DNA of 64,000 nucleotides from Aureibaculum flavum (GCF_016406085.1 NZ_JAEHFJ010000001.1:727538-791537), one strand, 5' to 3'; positions 36,491 to 45,761 are shown, numbered from the stretch's first letter. The notes: a model not told the origin generated them from the sequence alone. Numbers and translations are program-made.

Positions 36491-36549
36491 GGATTTTTTA
36501 TTTTTAGCCTTAGAAAAGCGAGCTTTTCACGCCTAAAAATAAAAAATCC
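36491..36549. repeat. Long inverted repeat behind tRNA-Val
   Basis: Arms of 19 bp (36491-36509 and 36531-36549) with one mismatch, enclosing a second GAAAAGC/GCTTTTC hairpin. It adjoins the 79-bp repeat and runs into the T-run of the tRNA terminator. Likely a structural 3' element or a remnant of a small palindromic repeat. Confidence 0.65.
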
Positions 36550-36575
36550 CGCAACAGCATAGCTGTTGCGGGATT
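36545..36575 (-). terminator. Terminator of tRNA-Val
   Basis: AATCCCGCAACAGC / GCTGTTGCGGGATT with a 3-nt loop, followed on the minus strand by ATTTTTTATTTTT. Starts 11 bp after the tRNA 3' end. Confidence 0.85.
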
Positions 36576-36585
36576 GTGATTGATG

Positions 36586-36660
36586 TGGGCAATGAGGGAT
36601 TCGAACCCCCGACCCCCTCGGTGTAAACGAGGTGCTCTGAACCAACTGAGCTAATTGCCC
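36586..36660 (-). tRNA. tRNA-Val (anticodon TAC)
   Basis: Cloverleaf complete on the minus strand: acceptor GGGCAAT/ATTGCCC with discriminator A, D arm GCTCAGTTGGTTCAGAGC, anticodon arm CCTCG-TTTACAC-CGAGG giving anticodon TAC, and T arm GGGGGTTCGAATCCC. No CCA encoded. A reading frame that runs through it is a shadow and not a gene. Confidence 0.96.
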
Positions 36661-36759
36661 TATTTCAATTACTAGAGGACTTATTGCCCTAAAGCGGATG
36701 CAAATATAAATTAGTTTTTCATTATCACAAAGGTTTTTTAATAAAATATTAAATTAATT

Positions 36760-37977
36760 TTAAACCACCTCAGCAACTACAAATGTACTACCTCCTACAA
36801 AAATTAAATCTGTACTTTTTGCGTTACTTTTTGCCGCATTTAAAGCCTGTAATACAGACGAATACGATAATCCATTAAGTTGAAAACTACTCGCTTCAAT
36901 ACGTAACTCATCAGCATCTAAACCTCGAGGAATATCTGGTCTACAAAAATAATACAATGCATTTTTGGGAAATAATGGCAATACACTACTCAAATCTTTA
37001 TCATTTACGACTCCAATAACGATATGCAACTCCTCAAAAACTTGTTCTGCCAATTGTTTTAAGACATAAGTTAAGCCTTCTTTGTTATGTGCGGTATCGC
37101 AAATTATGAATGGATTATGACCTAACGTTTGCCAACGACCTAACAAACCTGTATTTTTTACAACTTCCAAGAGTCCCTTTTTAATCTCTTTATCCGAGAT
37201 TTTAAATCCTTGCTTTCTTAAAACTAACAACGTTTGAACCGCTGCTTTACTATTCTTTTGCTGATAAAGGCCAAGTAAATCACTTTTATAATCTTCAGTA
37301 ACCTCATCTTCAGCAAAATAAAGTGGTGCCGCTAATTCTTCAGATCGCTTTAAAAAAACATTTTGTACTTCAGGCTGCCGTTCACTTACTACAACTGGAA
37401 TACCCTTTTTGATAATACCTGCTTTTTCAAAGGCTATTTCAGGCAACGTGTTACCTAACATCTGAGTATGGTCAAATCCGATATTGGTTATTACAGAAAC
37501 TTCTGGAGTTATAATATTCGTAGAATCTAATCTACCACCAAGACCAACTTCTATGATCGCAATGTCAACTTCTTGTTTGGCAAAATAATCAAAAGCTAAT
37601 CCAACCGTCATTTCAAAAAATGATAATTTTTGTTGCTCTAAAAAAGTCTTATTATTCTTTATAAACTGAACAACTTCTTTTTCAGAAATACAGTTACCAT
37701 TTATTTTAATACGCTCTCTAAAGTCTTTTAAATGCGGCGAAGTATACAAACCTACTTTATAACCAGCTTCCTGTAAAACAGACGCTATCATATGGCTTGT
37801 TGAACCTTTTCCGTTCGTTCCGGCAACATGTATACTTTTAAACTTTTGATGTGGATTACCAAGGTGTGCTGTTAAAGATAAGGTGTTGGTCAAATCTTTT
37901 TTAAATGCAATTTTGCCTTGACGTTGATACATTGGAAGTTGTGAGAACATCCAATCTAATGTTGCTTTGTAAGTCAA
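36760..37977 (-). CDS. folC: Folylpolyglutamate synthase / dihydrofolate synthase
   Basis: 405 residues, usual length for bacterial FolC, which adds glutamate to folates and may make dihydrofolate from dihydropteroate. ATP-binding loop HVAGTNGKGSTSHMIASVL (residues ~50-68), metal/ligand motif EVGLGGRLDSTNI, FDHTQMLG, and CDTAHNKEG for the Mur-ligase-like C-terminal domain. Two bp downstream of tonB, so the last gene of the exbB-exbD-tonB-folC operon. The combination with TonB genes is a common Bacteroidota arrangement and need not mean shared function. Confidence 0.95.
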   Translation of the reverse strand: MTYKATLDWMFSQLPMYQRQGKIAFKKDLTNTLSLTAHLGNPHQKFKSIHVAGTNGKGSTSHMIASVLQEAGYKVGLYTSPHLKDFRERIKINGNCISEKEVVQFIKNNKTFLEQQKLSFFEMTVGLAFDYFAKQEVDIAIIEVGLGGRLDSTNIITPEVSVITNIGFDHTQMLGNTLPEIAFEKAGIIKKGIPVVVSERQPEVQNVFLKRSEELAAPLYFAEDEVTEDYKSDLLGLYQQKNSKAAVQTLLVLRKQGFKISDKEIKKGLLEVVKNTGLLGRWQTLGHNPFIICDTAHNKEGLTYVLKQLAEQVFEELHIVIGVVNDKDLSSVLPLFPKNALYYFCRPDIPRGLDADELRIEASSFQLNGLSYSSVLQALNAAKSNAKSTDLIFVGGSTFVVAEVV

Positions 37978-37979
37978 TT

Positions 37980-38936
37980 TTAATTCGATAAGGAAAAGTT
38001 ATAAATAATAGAACCTACCTGTTTTGAAGGAGCATTGGTATCTGAGTTAAATTTTGTTTTTAAAGCAGCTTCTTTAGCTCTTTTAAGTAAACATGGAGCA
38101 GAATTTGTTGTGCCTTTTATACCTGCAGTTGCGGCTAAAACACGTCCACTCTTATCAACCGAAATACTAACAACAACTTTTCCTTGCTCATTACAATCAT
38201 ACGTTGGCTTCGGAGTTGAAGTCGCCTTTCTATTTCCTAAACGATAGTTTCCTCCGCTTCCACCACCGCCATTGCCGTAATATCCGCTCGCATTTTTATC
38301 ACCATTAGGGTTTCCTTTATCTCCAGCCTTACCATCATCACCATCGCCACCGCTGCCAGTTCCGCCCGTTCCATCTCCTTTTCCTAACTTATCAAACATA
38401 CCATCCAAGCCTTCTCTTTTAGCAGCTTTTTCAGCTCTATCCTTCGCTTCTTTTGCTTCTTTAGCAGCTTTTTCGGCAGCTTTCTGCTTTCTAATTTGCT
38501 CTGCTTTTTGTTTGGCTTCTCTATCCGCTTTACGTTTTGCGTCTTCTATTCTTTTTTTTGTCGCTTCTGCTTTTCTTTCAGCTTCTTTTTGCTTATTTAT
38601 TTTTATAGACTCAGCATTATCATTTGTGATAACATCTTCTGCCTTTGAAGGCGTAGCAACCGCTTCAGTTGGTGTTTCTGGAACTTCTTCGACTTCTTCA
38701 ACAACTTCTTCAACCTCTTCTACTTCCTCTTGAGAAGCAGATGATGATGGTGCAGGTTCTGATTGCGTATTACCACTACCAACATCTGATGTACCAAAAT
38801 TTACAGCAATACCATACTCTTCTGGCGGATCTAAATATTTTAGTCCGAAGGTAAAAATCAAAAACAACATTATCCCCATTATAATGGCAGTTAATATTGC
38901 TGACTTACGTTTGTATTCTGTATCTAAAAGGTCCAT
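37980..38936 (-). CDS. TonB-family energy transducer with long charged linker
   Basis: 318 residues. One membrane helix at ~15-32 (AIIMGIMLFLIFTFGLKYL), then a periplasmic linker: Ser/Glu/Val-rich, a Lys/Ala/Glu coiled coil (~105-175), a Gly-rich part (~180-235) and a short TonB C-terminal domain (NEQGKVVVSISVDKSGRVL, TKFNSDTNAPSKQVGSIIYN). It couples ExbB/ExbD proton flow to outer-membrane transporters. The coiled-coil/Gly-rich linker recalls TolA, so a Tol-like role is an alternative. Tightly spaced with exbD (1 bp). Confidence 0.88.
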   Translation of the reverse strand: MDLLDTEYKRKSAILTAIIMGIMLFLIFTFGLKYLDPPEEYGIAVNFGTSDVGSGNTQSEPAPSSSASQEEVEEVEEVVEEVEEVPETPTEAVATPSKAEDVITNDNAESIKINKQKEAERKAEATKKRIEDAKRKADREAKQKAEQIRKQKAAEKAAKEAKEAKDRAEKAAKREGLDGMFDKLGKGDGTGGTGSGGDGDDGKAGDKGNPNGDKNASGYYGNGGGGSGGNYRLGNRKATSTPKPTYDCNEQGKVVVSISVDKSGRVLAATAGIKGTTNSAPCLLKRAKEAALKTKFNSDTNAPSKQVGSIIYNFSLSN

Positions 38937-38937
38937 T

Positions 38938-39330
38938 TTAATTCGGTCTAACCGCTAAAATTACTTTGAATTTATTTCTATTGGCAATATCTAATACATT
39001 AACAGCCTTCTCAATAGGCACACCTTCTTCCGCACGTAAAACTATAGTTGGATTATCTTGTGTTGATAAAATAGATAATAAACTTTGTTCAATATCCTTT
39101 TCACTTACCTTTTCTCTATCTATATAAAAATCTAATCCTTTAGTGATACTCACTGCCACTGATTTATTATTTTCAGTTTTACCCGACGCCTTGGGCAATA
39201 AAATGTCTAAGGCATTTACGGTAACTAATGTTGAAGTTAACATAAAAAATATCAATAACAGGAATACAATATCCGTCATTGACGACATATTAAATTCAGG
39301 ACTTACTTTATTTCTACCTCTAAAATCCAT
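38938..39330 (-). CDS. exbD: ExbD/TolR biopolymer transport protein
   Basis: 130 residues. Short cytoplasmic N-terminus (NKVSPEFNMSSMTDIVFLLL) with the conserved Asp at the start of the single membrane helix that carries protons, followed by a small periplasmic domain (ILLPKASGKTENNKSVAVSI, VLRAEEGVPIEKAVNVLDI). Partner of the ExbB-like gene 2 bp upstream. TolR versus ExbD cannot be decided by sequence alone. Confidence 0.93.
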   Translation of the reverse strand: MDFRGRNKVSPEFNMSSMTDIVFLLLIFFMLTSTLVTVNALDILLPKASGKTENNKSVAVSITKGLDFYIDREKVSEKDIEQSLLSILSTQDNPTIVLRAEEGVPIEKAVNVLDIANRNKFKVILAVRPN

Positions 39331-39332
39331 GT

Positions 39333-40034
39333 TTATGCAGGTTCATTTAAAAGGTCTAAAAAGTCAACCGATTGTGCTTCCATTTGATAAATTACTTTAT
39401 TAGTACGAACAACCAAATGGTTATAGGCTATATATGCTATAATACCTACTATTAATCCGGCAACGGTAGTAGTCATTGCTGTATATAATCCGTCAGATAA
39501 CATTTTAATGTCAATTTGTCCGCCTGCATTCGCTATTTCATGAATTGCAACAATCATTCCAATTACGGTTCCTAAGAATCCAATCATCGGAGCTGCACCT
39601 GCAATCGTGGCGATAACACTTACATTTTTTTCTAATTTGTAAATTTCTAATTTACCAGCATTTTCAATTGCAGTGTTAATATCCTCTAAAGGCTTACCAA
39701 TTCTAGAAACTCCTTTTTCAATAAGTCTAGAGGCTGGTGAAGAGGCTTGTGCACATAAAATTTTTGCAGCTTCTAACTTGCCATTCGAAATATGATCTCG
39801 AATCTGATTCATAAAATTCTTATCAGTTTTTGAGGCTGCCTTTATAGCTAAAAAGCGTTCGAAATAAATGTAAAGTGCAATAGCAAGAAGTACTACCAAA
39901 ATGGCGATAATTATCTGACCGCCAAGTCCACCATCCATTATGAGGTCATAAATAGATAATGTTTTTTCTTCTGGAATAAGTTCTTCTAAATTTTCTTGAG
40001 CTGTTTCAACACCTTGTTGGATTGTGAGTAACAT
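39333..40034 (-). CDS. exbB: MotA/TolQ/ExbB proton channel protein
   Basis: 233 residues, three membrane helices: IIIAILVVLLAIALYIYF near residue 40, then SVIATIAGAAPMIGFLGTVI and TAMTTTVAGLIVGIIAYIAY in the C-terminal half, the channel motif of this family. It forms the proton-conducting ring around ExbD. First gene of the four-gene operon; a terminator at 40109-40130 separates it from nhaD. Confidence 0.93.
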   Translation of the reverse strand: MLLTIQQGVETAQENLEELIPEEKTLSIYDLIMDGGLGGQIIIAILVVLLAIALYIYFERFLAIKAASKTDKNFMNQIRDHISNGKLEAAKILCAQASSPASRLIEKGVSRIGKPLEDINTAIENAGKLEIYKLEKNVSVIATIAGAAPMIGFLGTVIGMIVAIHEIANAGGQIDIKMLSDGLYTAMTTTVAGLIVGIIAYIAYNHLVVRTNKVIYQMEAQSVDFLDLLNEPA

Positions 40035-40108
40035 ATAATAGTAGTAGTTTTAGGGATAATAGATAGGTAACGAAATATTTTAAAAAAAATTGTTTGATTT
40101 ATAAAAAA

Positions 40109-40130
40109 AATCCCGCCTTATGCGGGACTT
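40109..40130 (-). terminator. Terminator of nhaD
   Basis: TCCCGC-CTTAT-GCGGGA hairpin (40111-40127) followed on the minus strand by eight T. Strong and simple. Confidence 0.9.
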
Positions 40131-40136
40131 ATATTT

Positions 40137-41522
40137 TTACAATGTTTCCATAAAGAGTAAAGCAAAATAACCGACTATAAAACCTATAGCAGCTAACCAT
40201 GTAATATTCTTTAAATACCATATGAAATCAATCTTTTCCATACCCATTGCGGCGACACCAGCAGCTGAACCAATAATAAGCATACTACCACCTGTACCTG
40301 CAGAATATGCAATTAAATGCCATAGACTAGAATCCATTGGTAAATCATACATACCCATTGACGCAGCCACTAAAGGAACATTATCAATAATAGCACTTAA
40401 AATACCTAAAATAAAGATAACAACAGACTGATTAGGAATGGCACTATTGAGTATTTCTGCAACATATCTTAGAGTGCCCACCTGAACCTCAACTCCATCA
40501 ATGTTTACGCTTCCATAAACCAAGGCTTCTAAAGCCGCTACAGCCATTAAAATACCCAAGAAAAATAAGATACTTGACATTTCTATTCTAGATAATGCTT
40601 TATGTGCCGAGTACAAATGTTTACGTTCATTTGTAAAATCTTCTTCAGGGTGAATATATTCAGAAACTAACCAAACAACACCTAAAGCTAACATCATACC
40701 TAAATAAGGAGGTAAATGTGTAACTGTTTTAAAAATTGGAACAGAAACAATCATTCCTAATCCTAAAAAAAGCATTGTTTTACTACTTAATAAAGATTTA
40801 TTTGCCTCATTGTACTCATTAGGATCTGTATTCACGTTGCCTTTAAATGCAGGCAACAACGTAGCGACAAATACAGGAATTACCATACATATTATCGATG
40901 GTAAAACCAATCTTTCTACTAAATGTAAAGCCGAAACTCTTTTACCTATCCACAACATTGTGGTTGTTACATCTCCAATCGGAGACCACGCTCCACCAGC
41001 ATTAGCTGCTATAACAATCATACCCGCAAACCAAAGTCTATCGTTTCTTTCTGGTATTAATTTTCGTAATAAGGTTATCAATACAATTGTTGCCGTTAAA
41101 TTATCTATAATGGCAGATAAAATAAAGGCTAATATTGCTAAAATCCATAATAATTTTTTCTTACTTGTAGTCTTAACCCAACTCTTAAGAACATCAAAAC
41201 CCTGATGTAGGTCTACAATTTCAACAATTGTCATTGCTCCAATCAAAAAGACTAAAATCTCAGCTGTTTTACCTAAATGATGTAGTAACATATTGGTAAA
41301 ACCTTCTTCTACATGCTCTTTATCATGTGCTCCTAAAAAATCAAAAACATTTTCATGACCATCAATAACATTAAACCAACCTTGATGAAAACCAATTGCT
41401 AACAAGGCCCACATTAATGCTGCCATGAGCAAGGCAGGGACAGTTTTATCTAATTTTAAAGGGTGTTCTAGAGTTATTGCTAAATAACCCATTACAAAAA
41501 TAAGTATAATTACTGCCGTCAT
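40137..41522 (-). CDS. nhaD: NhaD-type Na+/H+ antiporter
   Basis: 461 residues, 11-12 membrane segments. Recognised by EILVFLIGAMTIVEIVDLHQ, SAIIDNLTATIVLITLLRK, ANAGGAWSPIGDVTTTMLWI and SAIIDNVPLVAASMGMY, i.e. the two inverted DN-containing half-helices of the ion transporter superfamily. Exchanges Na+ (or Li+) for H+ at alkaline pH and is common in marine Bacteroidota. Single gene; own terminator. Confidence 0.94.
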   Translation of the reverse strand: MTAVIILIFVMGYLAITLEHPLKLDKTVPALLMAALMWALLAIGFHQGWFNVIDGHENVFDFLGAHDKEHVEEGFTNMLLHHLGKTAEILVFLIGAMTIVEIVDLHQGFDVLKSWVKTTSKKKLLWILAILAFILSAIIDNLTATIVLITLLRKLIPERNDRLWFAGMIVIAANAGGAWSPIGDVTTTMLWIGKRVSALHLVERLVLPSIICMVIPVFVATLLPAFKGNVNTDPNEYNEANKSLLSSKTMLFLGLGMIVSVPIFKTVTHLPPYLGMMLALGVVWLVSEYIHPEEDFTNERKHLYSAHKALSRIEMSSILFFLGILMAVAALEALVYGSVNIDGVEVQVGTLRYVAEILNSAIPNQSVVIFILGILSAIIDNVPLVAASMGMYDLPMDSSLWHLIAYSAGTGGSMLIIGSAAGVAAMGMEKIDFIWYLKNITWLAAIGFIVGYFALLFMETL

Positions 41523-41556
41523 CGTTTGGTTTTTAATTTGGCATAAATATATAAAA

Positions 41557-42789
41557 TTAAATCAATTGTTCCAACGCAATTCTAAAGCCATTTTTGCAAA
41601 TATCTGTTTTGTAAGGATGTAAGTCATATATTTTTTTTATGGCTCTAAAAATAGTTTCAGAAGTATCTTTAAATATAGCTTCATCTCGCATTGGAATTTC
41701 AACTTTACTCTCCATTAAATATGCAAAAACACGTGCAATACCACAATTGGAAATAAAATCTGGTAAAAGACTCACTTGCTTATCTGTGTATTCCATTATA
41801 GGTCCAAAGAAAATTTCTTTATCTGCAAAAGGGACATTTGCACCAGGTGAAATCACTTCCAATCCCGTTTTTATCATGGACGTAATTTGCTCTTTCGTAA
41901 CTAGTCTTGAAGCCGCAGCAGGAATAAAAATTTCTGCAGGAATTGTCCAAATACGTTCATTCATTTCTTCAAATGGAATCATCTCTTCTGCAACCAACAT
42001 ATTTCCTCTTTTATTAAGAAACATTTGCCGCACATCTTCTGAACTAAATCCATTTTCATTAATAACCCCTCCACTCCTATCTATTATACCTACAATTTTT
42101 GCTCCTAACTGATTTAAATAGTAAGCGGCAGCAGACCCTACATTTCCAAACCCCTGAACAATAGCTCGTTTCCCCTTAATATCACCTCCATAAACATCAT
42201 AGTAATGTTTAACCGCTTCAGCAACACCATAGCCCGTTAACATATCAGCAACTGTATATTTTCTTGAAATCTTTGGAGTATATTTAGGATCTTCTATTAC
42301 CTTTATTACACCATGACGTAATTGTCCAATTCTATTTATTTTCTCAGCTTCTGTTGGTTGAAAGTGACCATTAAAAACACCTTCTTGAGGATGCCAAACA
42401 CCACACTCTTCCGTAAGCGGAATTACATCGTGAATTTCATCAACATTTAAATCGCCACCCGTACCGTAGTAATGCTTTAACAACGGAGACACAACCTTAT
42501 ACCACCGTTCTAGAACGCCTCTTTTCCTAACATCATTCGGATCAAAGTTAATTCCCGATTTTGCACCACCAATCGCTGGACCAGAAACCGTAAATTTCAC
42601 TTCCATGGTTTTTGCCAACGACAACACCTCGTTCATATCCAACCCTTTACGCATTCTTGTACCACCACCAGCAGCTCCTCCACGCAGTGAATTAATAACC
42701 GTCCACCCCTCAGCTTCAGTTTCTGCATCTTGCCAATGGAATACTATTTCGGGTTGTTTATCTTCGTACTTTTTTAATAATTCTTTCAT
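41557..42789 (-). CDS. Glu/Leu/Phe/Val dehydrogenase (glutamate dehydrogenase)
   Basis: 410 residues. N-terminal substrate domain with SLRGGAAGGGTRMRKGLD, VSGPAIGGAKSGINF (catalytic Lys region) and GTGGDLNVDE (catalytic Asp region), then an NAD(P)-binding Rossmann domain (AIVQGFGNVGSAAAYYLNQL). It converts glutamate to 2-oxoglutarate and ammonium or the reverse. Cofactor preference is not readable with confidence. It is separated from the nitrogen cluster by ~3 kb. The 333-bp divergent region to 43124 should contain its promoter. Confidence 0.92.
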   Translation of the reverse strand: MKELLKKYEDKQPEIVFHWQDAETEAEGWTVINSLRGGAAGGGTRMRKGLDMNEVLSLAKTMEVKFTVSGPAIGGAKSGINFDPNDVRKRGVLERWYKVVSPLLKHYYGTGGDLNVDEIHDVIPLTEECGVWHPQEGVFNGHFQPTEAEKINRIGQLRHGVIKVIEDPKYTPKISRKYTVADMLTGYGVAEAVKHYYDVYGGDIKGKRAIVQGFGNVGSAAAYYLNQLGAKIVGIIDRSGGVINENGFSSEDVRQMFLNKRGNMLVAEEMIPFEEMNERIWTIPAEIFIPAAASRLVTKEQITSMIKTGLEVISPGANVPFADKEIFFGPIMEYTDKQVSLLPDFISNCGIARVFAYLMESKVEIPMRDEAIFKDTSETIFRAIKKIYDLHPYKTDICKNGFRIALEQLI

Positions 42790-43123
42790 TTCTATTATAA
42801 TTCAATTATACATTAACATCTTTTACGCAAGACAAACTTGCTTCTCTTAAAACAAAACACATTCTATGTAGTTATAACTGATTCATAATATTATTTAAAT
42901 AAAGGTTGAATTATTTTTTAAATTTCTTTTGAACACTTAAAGTAAAAACATATATTTAAAAACTAAATTTTAAACTTAAAAAGTTAGTATTCTTACAATA
43001 TTAGTTACTAATATAGTCACTAGTTTTTTACCAAATATTATTCATTCCGTAAAAATACAACAAGATTTTTATAAAAAATGTATATTTGATGTCATAAATT
43101 TTAATCTCACTAATAAATATATA
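42790..43123. promoter_or_regulatory. Divergent control region with small palindrome
   Basis: AT-rich region between two divergent genes. It contains ATATTAGT-T-ACTAATAT (42998-43014), a perfect 8-bp inverted repeat with one central base, suited to a dimeric regulator, and a TATATTTG -7 box at 43081-43088 that fits the acyl-CoA dehydrogenase gene. No reading frame or RNA was recognised. Confidence 0.45.
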
Positions 43124-44266
43124 ATGGATTTTAATCTTACTGAAGAACATATAATGATTCGTGATGCTGCTCGCGAATTTGCTAAAACAGAATTATTACC
43201 TGGAGTAATTGAACGTGACGACAAACAAGAATTCCCTAAAGAACAGATAAAAAAAATGGGAGAATTGGGATTCTTAGGCATGATGGTTGATCCAAAATAT
43301 GGCGGCGGAGGAATGGATACTATATCATATGTATTGGCTATGGAAGAAATTTCAAAAGTTGATGCATCCTGTTCTGTAGTAATGTCTGTGAACAATTCTT
43401 TAGTATGCTGGGGAATTGAAACCTACGGTACTGAAGAACAAAAACAAAAATACTTAACCAAATTAGCGACTGGAGAAATAATTGGTGCTTTTTGCCTTAG
43501 TGAACCTGAAGCTGGTAGTGATGCAACCTCACAAAAAACAACTGCAATTGACCAAGGAGATCATTATATTTTAAATGGTACAAAAAACTGGATTACCAAC
43601 GGAAGTACAGCCAGTGTTTATTTAGTAATAGCTCAAACGGATGTAGAAAAAGGACATAAAGGCATTAATGTATTAATTGTTGAAAAAGGAATGCCAGGTT
43701 TTGAATTAGGCCCTAAAGAAAATAAATTAGGAATTAGAGGGTCTGATACACACTCCTTAATGTTTACTAACGTAAAAGTACCCAAAGAAAATAGAATTGG
43801 CGAAGACGGATTTGGATTCAAATTTGCCATGAAAACCTTAGCAGGAGGTAGAATAGGAATTGCCTCACAAGCGTTAGGCATAGCTTCTGGTGCTTACGAA
43901 TTAGCTTTGCAATACTCTAAAGAACGAAAAGCCTTTGGAAAAGAAATTAGCAGACACCAAGCCATTGCCTTCAAATTGGCAGATATGGCTACCGAAATTG
44001 AAGCTGCAAGACATCTATGCATGAAAGCTGCGTGGGACAAAGACCAACATGCAAATTATGACTTATCTGGTGCTATGGCTAAACTTTATGCTGCTGATAT
44101 GGCAATGCGAGTTACTGTGGAAGCCGTGCAGATTCATGGCGGCTACGGCTTTGTAAAAGAATACCATGTAGAAAGAATGATGCGTGATGCTAAAATTACC
44201 CAGATTTATGAAGGGACAAGCGAGATACAAAAGATTGTAATTTCGAGGAGCGTACTGAAGGATTAA
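43124..44266 (+). CDS. Acyl-CoA dehydrogenase (short-chain type)
   Basis: 380 residues, standard length. Three-domain layout: N-terminal helices (DFNLTEEHIMIRDAAREFA), beta domain with FAD/acyl contacts (AFCLSEPEAGSDATSQKTTA, NGTKNWITNG), C-terminal helices with ALGIASGAYELALQYSKER and YEGTSEIQKIVISR, where the Glu of YEGT is the catalytic base position of butyryl-CoA/short-chain enzymes. First step of fatty-acid or branched-chain amino-acid oxidation. Single gene with its own promoter region. Confidence 0.95.
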   Translation: MDFNLTEEHIMIRDAAREFAKTELLPGVIERDDKQEFPKEQIKKMGELGFLGMMVDPKYGGGGMDTISYVLAMEEISKVDASCSVVMSVNNSLVCWGIETYGTEEQKQKYLTKLATGEIIGAFCLSEPEAGSDATSQKTTAIDQGDHYILNGTKNWITNGSTASVYLVIAQTDVEKGHKGINVLIVEKGMPGFELGPKENKLGIRGSDTHSLMFTNVKVPKENRIGEDGFGFKFAMKTLAGGRIGIASQALGIASGAYELALQYSKERKAFGKEISRHQAIAFKLADMATEIEAARHLCMKAAWDKDQHANYDLSGAMAKLYAADMAMRVTVEAVQIHGGYGFVKEYHVERMMRDAKITQIYEGTSEIQKIVISRSVLKD

Positions 44267-44315
44267 AATATTATAAACATAATTGTATAAACACATTAAG
44301 TTTCATACAATTATG

Positions 44316-44708
44316 TTACTTTTCGCTTTTAATAAATTCCGCTTGAGCACAATTAGTTGACAAGTAAAGTTTTTTATTTTTAATTTCAATTTTAAAGATT
44401 ATTTCTTCATCATCAATTTTCATTTTTAACTGATCACCCTCAAAAAGTACCCATAGCCCAAATTTTTCTCTTTGTGTTAATTCTCCTTTTTTTTGATTAA
44501 CAACCCGAAAATCCCCTGAGGTATAAAATTCAACTTGAAACACTTCATCACATTTTGATTCTTCTGTCTCCCGAATACATCCGCAATACGAACCAATTAA
44601 ATTATACCCTGCATAAGTCCAAGAACCAATCAAATCATTTCTATTATTCTCTTGAGAATACGTATTAAAAAACATTAAAAGAAAATATATGATGATAATG
44701 GTACGCAT
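44316..44708 (-). CDS. Small secreted lipocalin-like protein
   Basis: About 130 residues from the Met at 44708 (an ATG at 44726 adds six residues before the signal). Signal peptide IIIIYFLLMFFNTYSQ. The mature part begins NDLIGSWTYAGYNLIGSYCG, a lipocalin-like GxW start, and has four Cys residues (two in CGC) that could form disulfides. Function unknown. Thirty-three bp after the truA-like gene on the same strand, ahead of it in neither function nor expression that can be inferred. Confidence 0.75.
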   Translation of the reverse strand: MRTIIIIYFLLMFFNTYSQENNRNDLIGSWTYAGYNLIGSYCGCIRETEESKCDEVFQVEFYTSGDFRVVNQKKGELTQREKFGLWVLFEGDQLKMKIDDEEIIFKIEIKNKKLYLSTNCAQAEFIKSEK

Positions 44709-44741
44709 ACCATTATAACGATTCAATGATTAAAACGTAAC

Positions 44742-45530
44742 TTAATTAAGCATTCTAAATTTCACATCATATAACTGCAACCCAGAACTGGGAGCAATAG
44801 TGGGAAAAAATTTACGGTCATTATTTTCCATTAGGGATTGTTCAATAAAGTCTAAATCTAATTCACCCTTTCCTAATTTAAACAATACCCCCATCATCAA
44901 CCTTATTTGATAACGTAAAAAACCAACTCCCTGTACACGCAAGTAAAAACTTTGTTTTGGAAAAAAATTGGCGGTGTAGATTTCATTTTCAACAATTTCA
45001 CAACAATCAATGGTTCGTTTAAAAATAGTATGAGCTGAAGGTTGCGTACAATATTTATGAAAAAAGTGCTCTCCTTCAAATAGTTTCGCTCCTTGTTTCA
45101 TCAACTCAATATCCAAATATTCTTCTAAACCTACTATCAAAGGTGCAGCAAAAGGATGATTTTTTTCTCCAAAAGAAAAGAAATACAAATATTCCTTAAC
45201 CTTAGGATGTTGAATTATATTAAAATCACTAGTCGTCTTTTCAATAGCTAATCCTTTAAAATCTGGAGGAAAATTTGAATTCAAATCTTTCATAAATGAC
45301 TTCAAATCTAATTCTTCATCACAAAAAAGCTGAAAAACATAGTTATTAGCAGACACCTTAGCATCCGTTCTTCCCACCCCTATTGTTTTATAATCCTGAT
45401 GTTTAAAAACAAAAGATAAGGTTTTATCAACCATATCATGTAGCGTTTTTGCATTGGTTTGTTTTTGCCAACCATGAAAACGAAAACCTAAGAATTGTAA
45501 ATTAACCAAATAAGTAAATTGATACTTCAT
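44742..45530 (-). CDS. truA: TruA-like tRNA pseudouridine synthase, divergent
   Basis: 262 residues. The catalytic Asp is present in GVGRTDAKVSANNYVFQ, but the usual RTDxGVHA reads RTDAKVSA. Other TruA landmarks: FRFHGWQKQ at the N-terminus and GVGFLRYQIRLMMGVLFKLG at the C-terminus with the conserved Arg. TruA makes pseudouridine at positions 38-40 of tRNA. Because the motif is altered, this may be a paralogue with a different target; a canonical truA elsewhere in the genome would support that. Confidence 0.8.
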   Translation of the reverse strand: MKYQFTYLVNLQFLGFRFHGWQKQTNAKTLHDMVDKTLSFVFKHQDYKTIGVGRTDAKVSANNYVFQLFCDEELDLKSFMKDLNSNFPPDFKGLAIEKTTSDFNIIQHPKVKEYLYFFSFGEKNHPFAAPLIVGLEEYLDIELMKQGAKLFEGEHFFHKYCTQPSAHTIFKRTIDCCEIVENEIYTANFFPKQSFYLRVQGVGFLRYQIRLMMGVLFKLGKGELDLDFIEQSLMENNDRKFFPTIAPSSGLQLYDVKFRMLN

Positions 45531-45761
45531 AAATGTATACCATTATTAATAATGCAATATATATAATTCTTTATAACTATTCCACAATATCAAATATGCA
45601 ACAAACTTGGGCTGTTTTTAATACATTAATATGTTATTTACACAGAAAAATTCTTAATCAACCTTTTTTTAGTTAAAATACTACACAATCTTACCGAAAA
45701 TGATATTTTTTTCTTAAAACTGCATTTTTATCATATTAACAAAATTATTGTTGAAATTTTA

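Noticed and set aside
36421..36645. 74-codon frame on the minus strand through the tRNA gene
   Set aside because: It runs through tRNA-Val, giving the GSGVRIPHCP-type peptide typical of tRNA shadows, and then into the direct repeat.
36160..36660. Integrated element at tRNA-Val
   Set aside because: No integrase, no copy of the tRNA 3' end as an attachment repeat, and ordinary genes on both sides.
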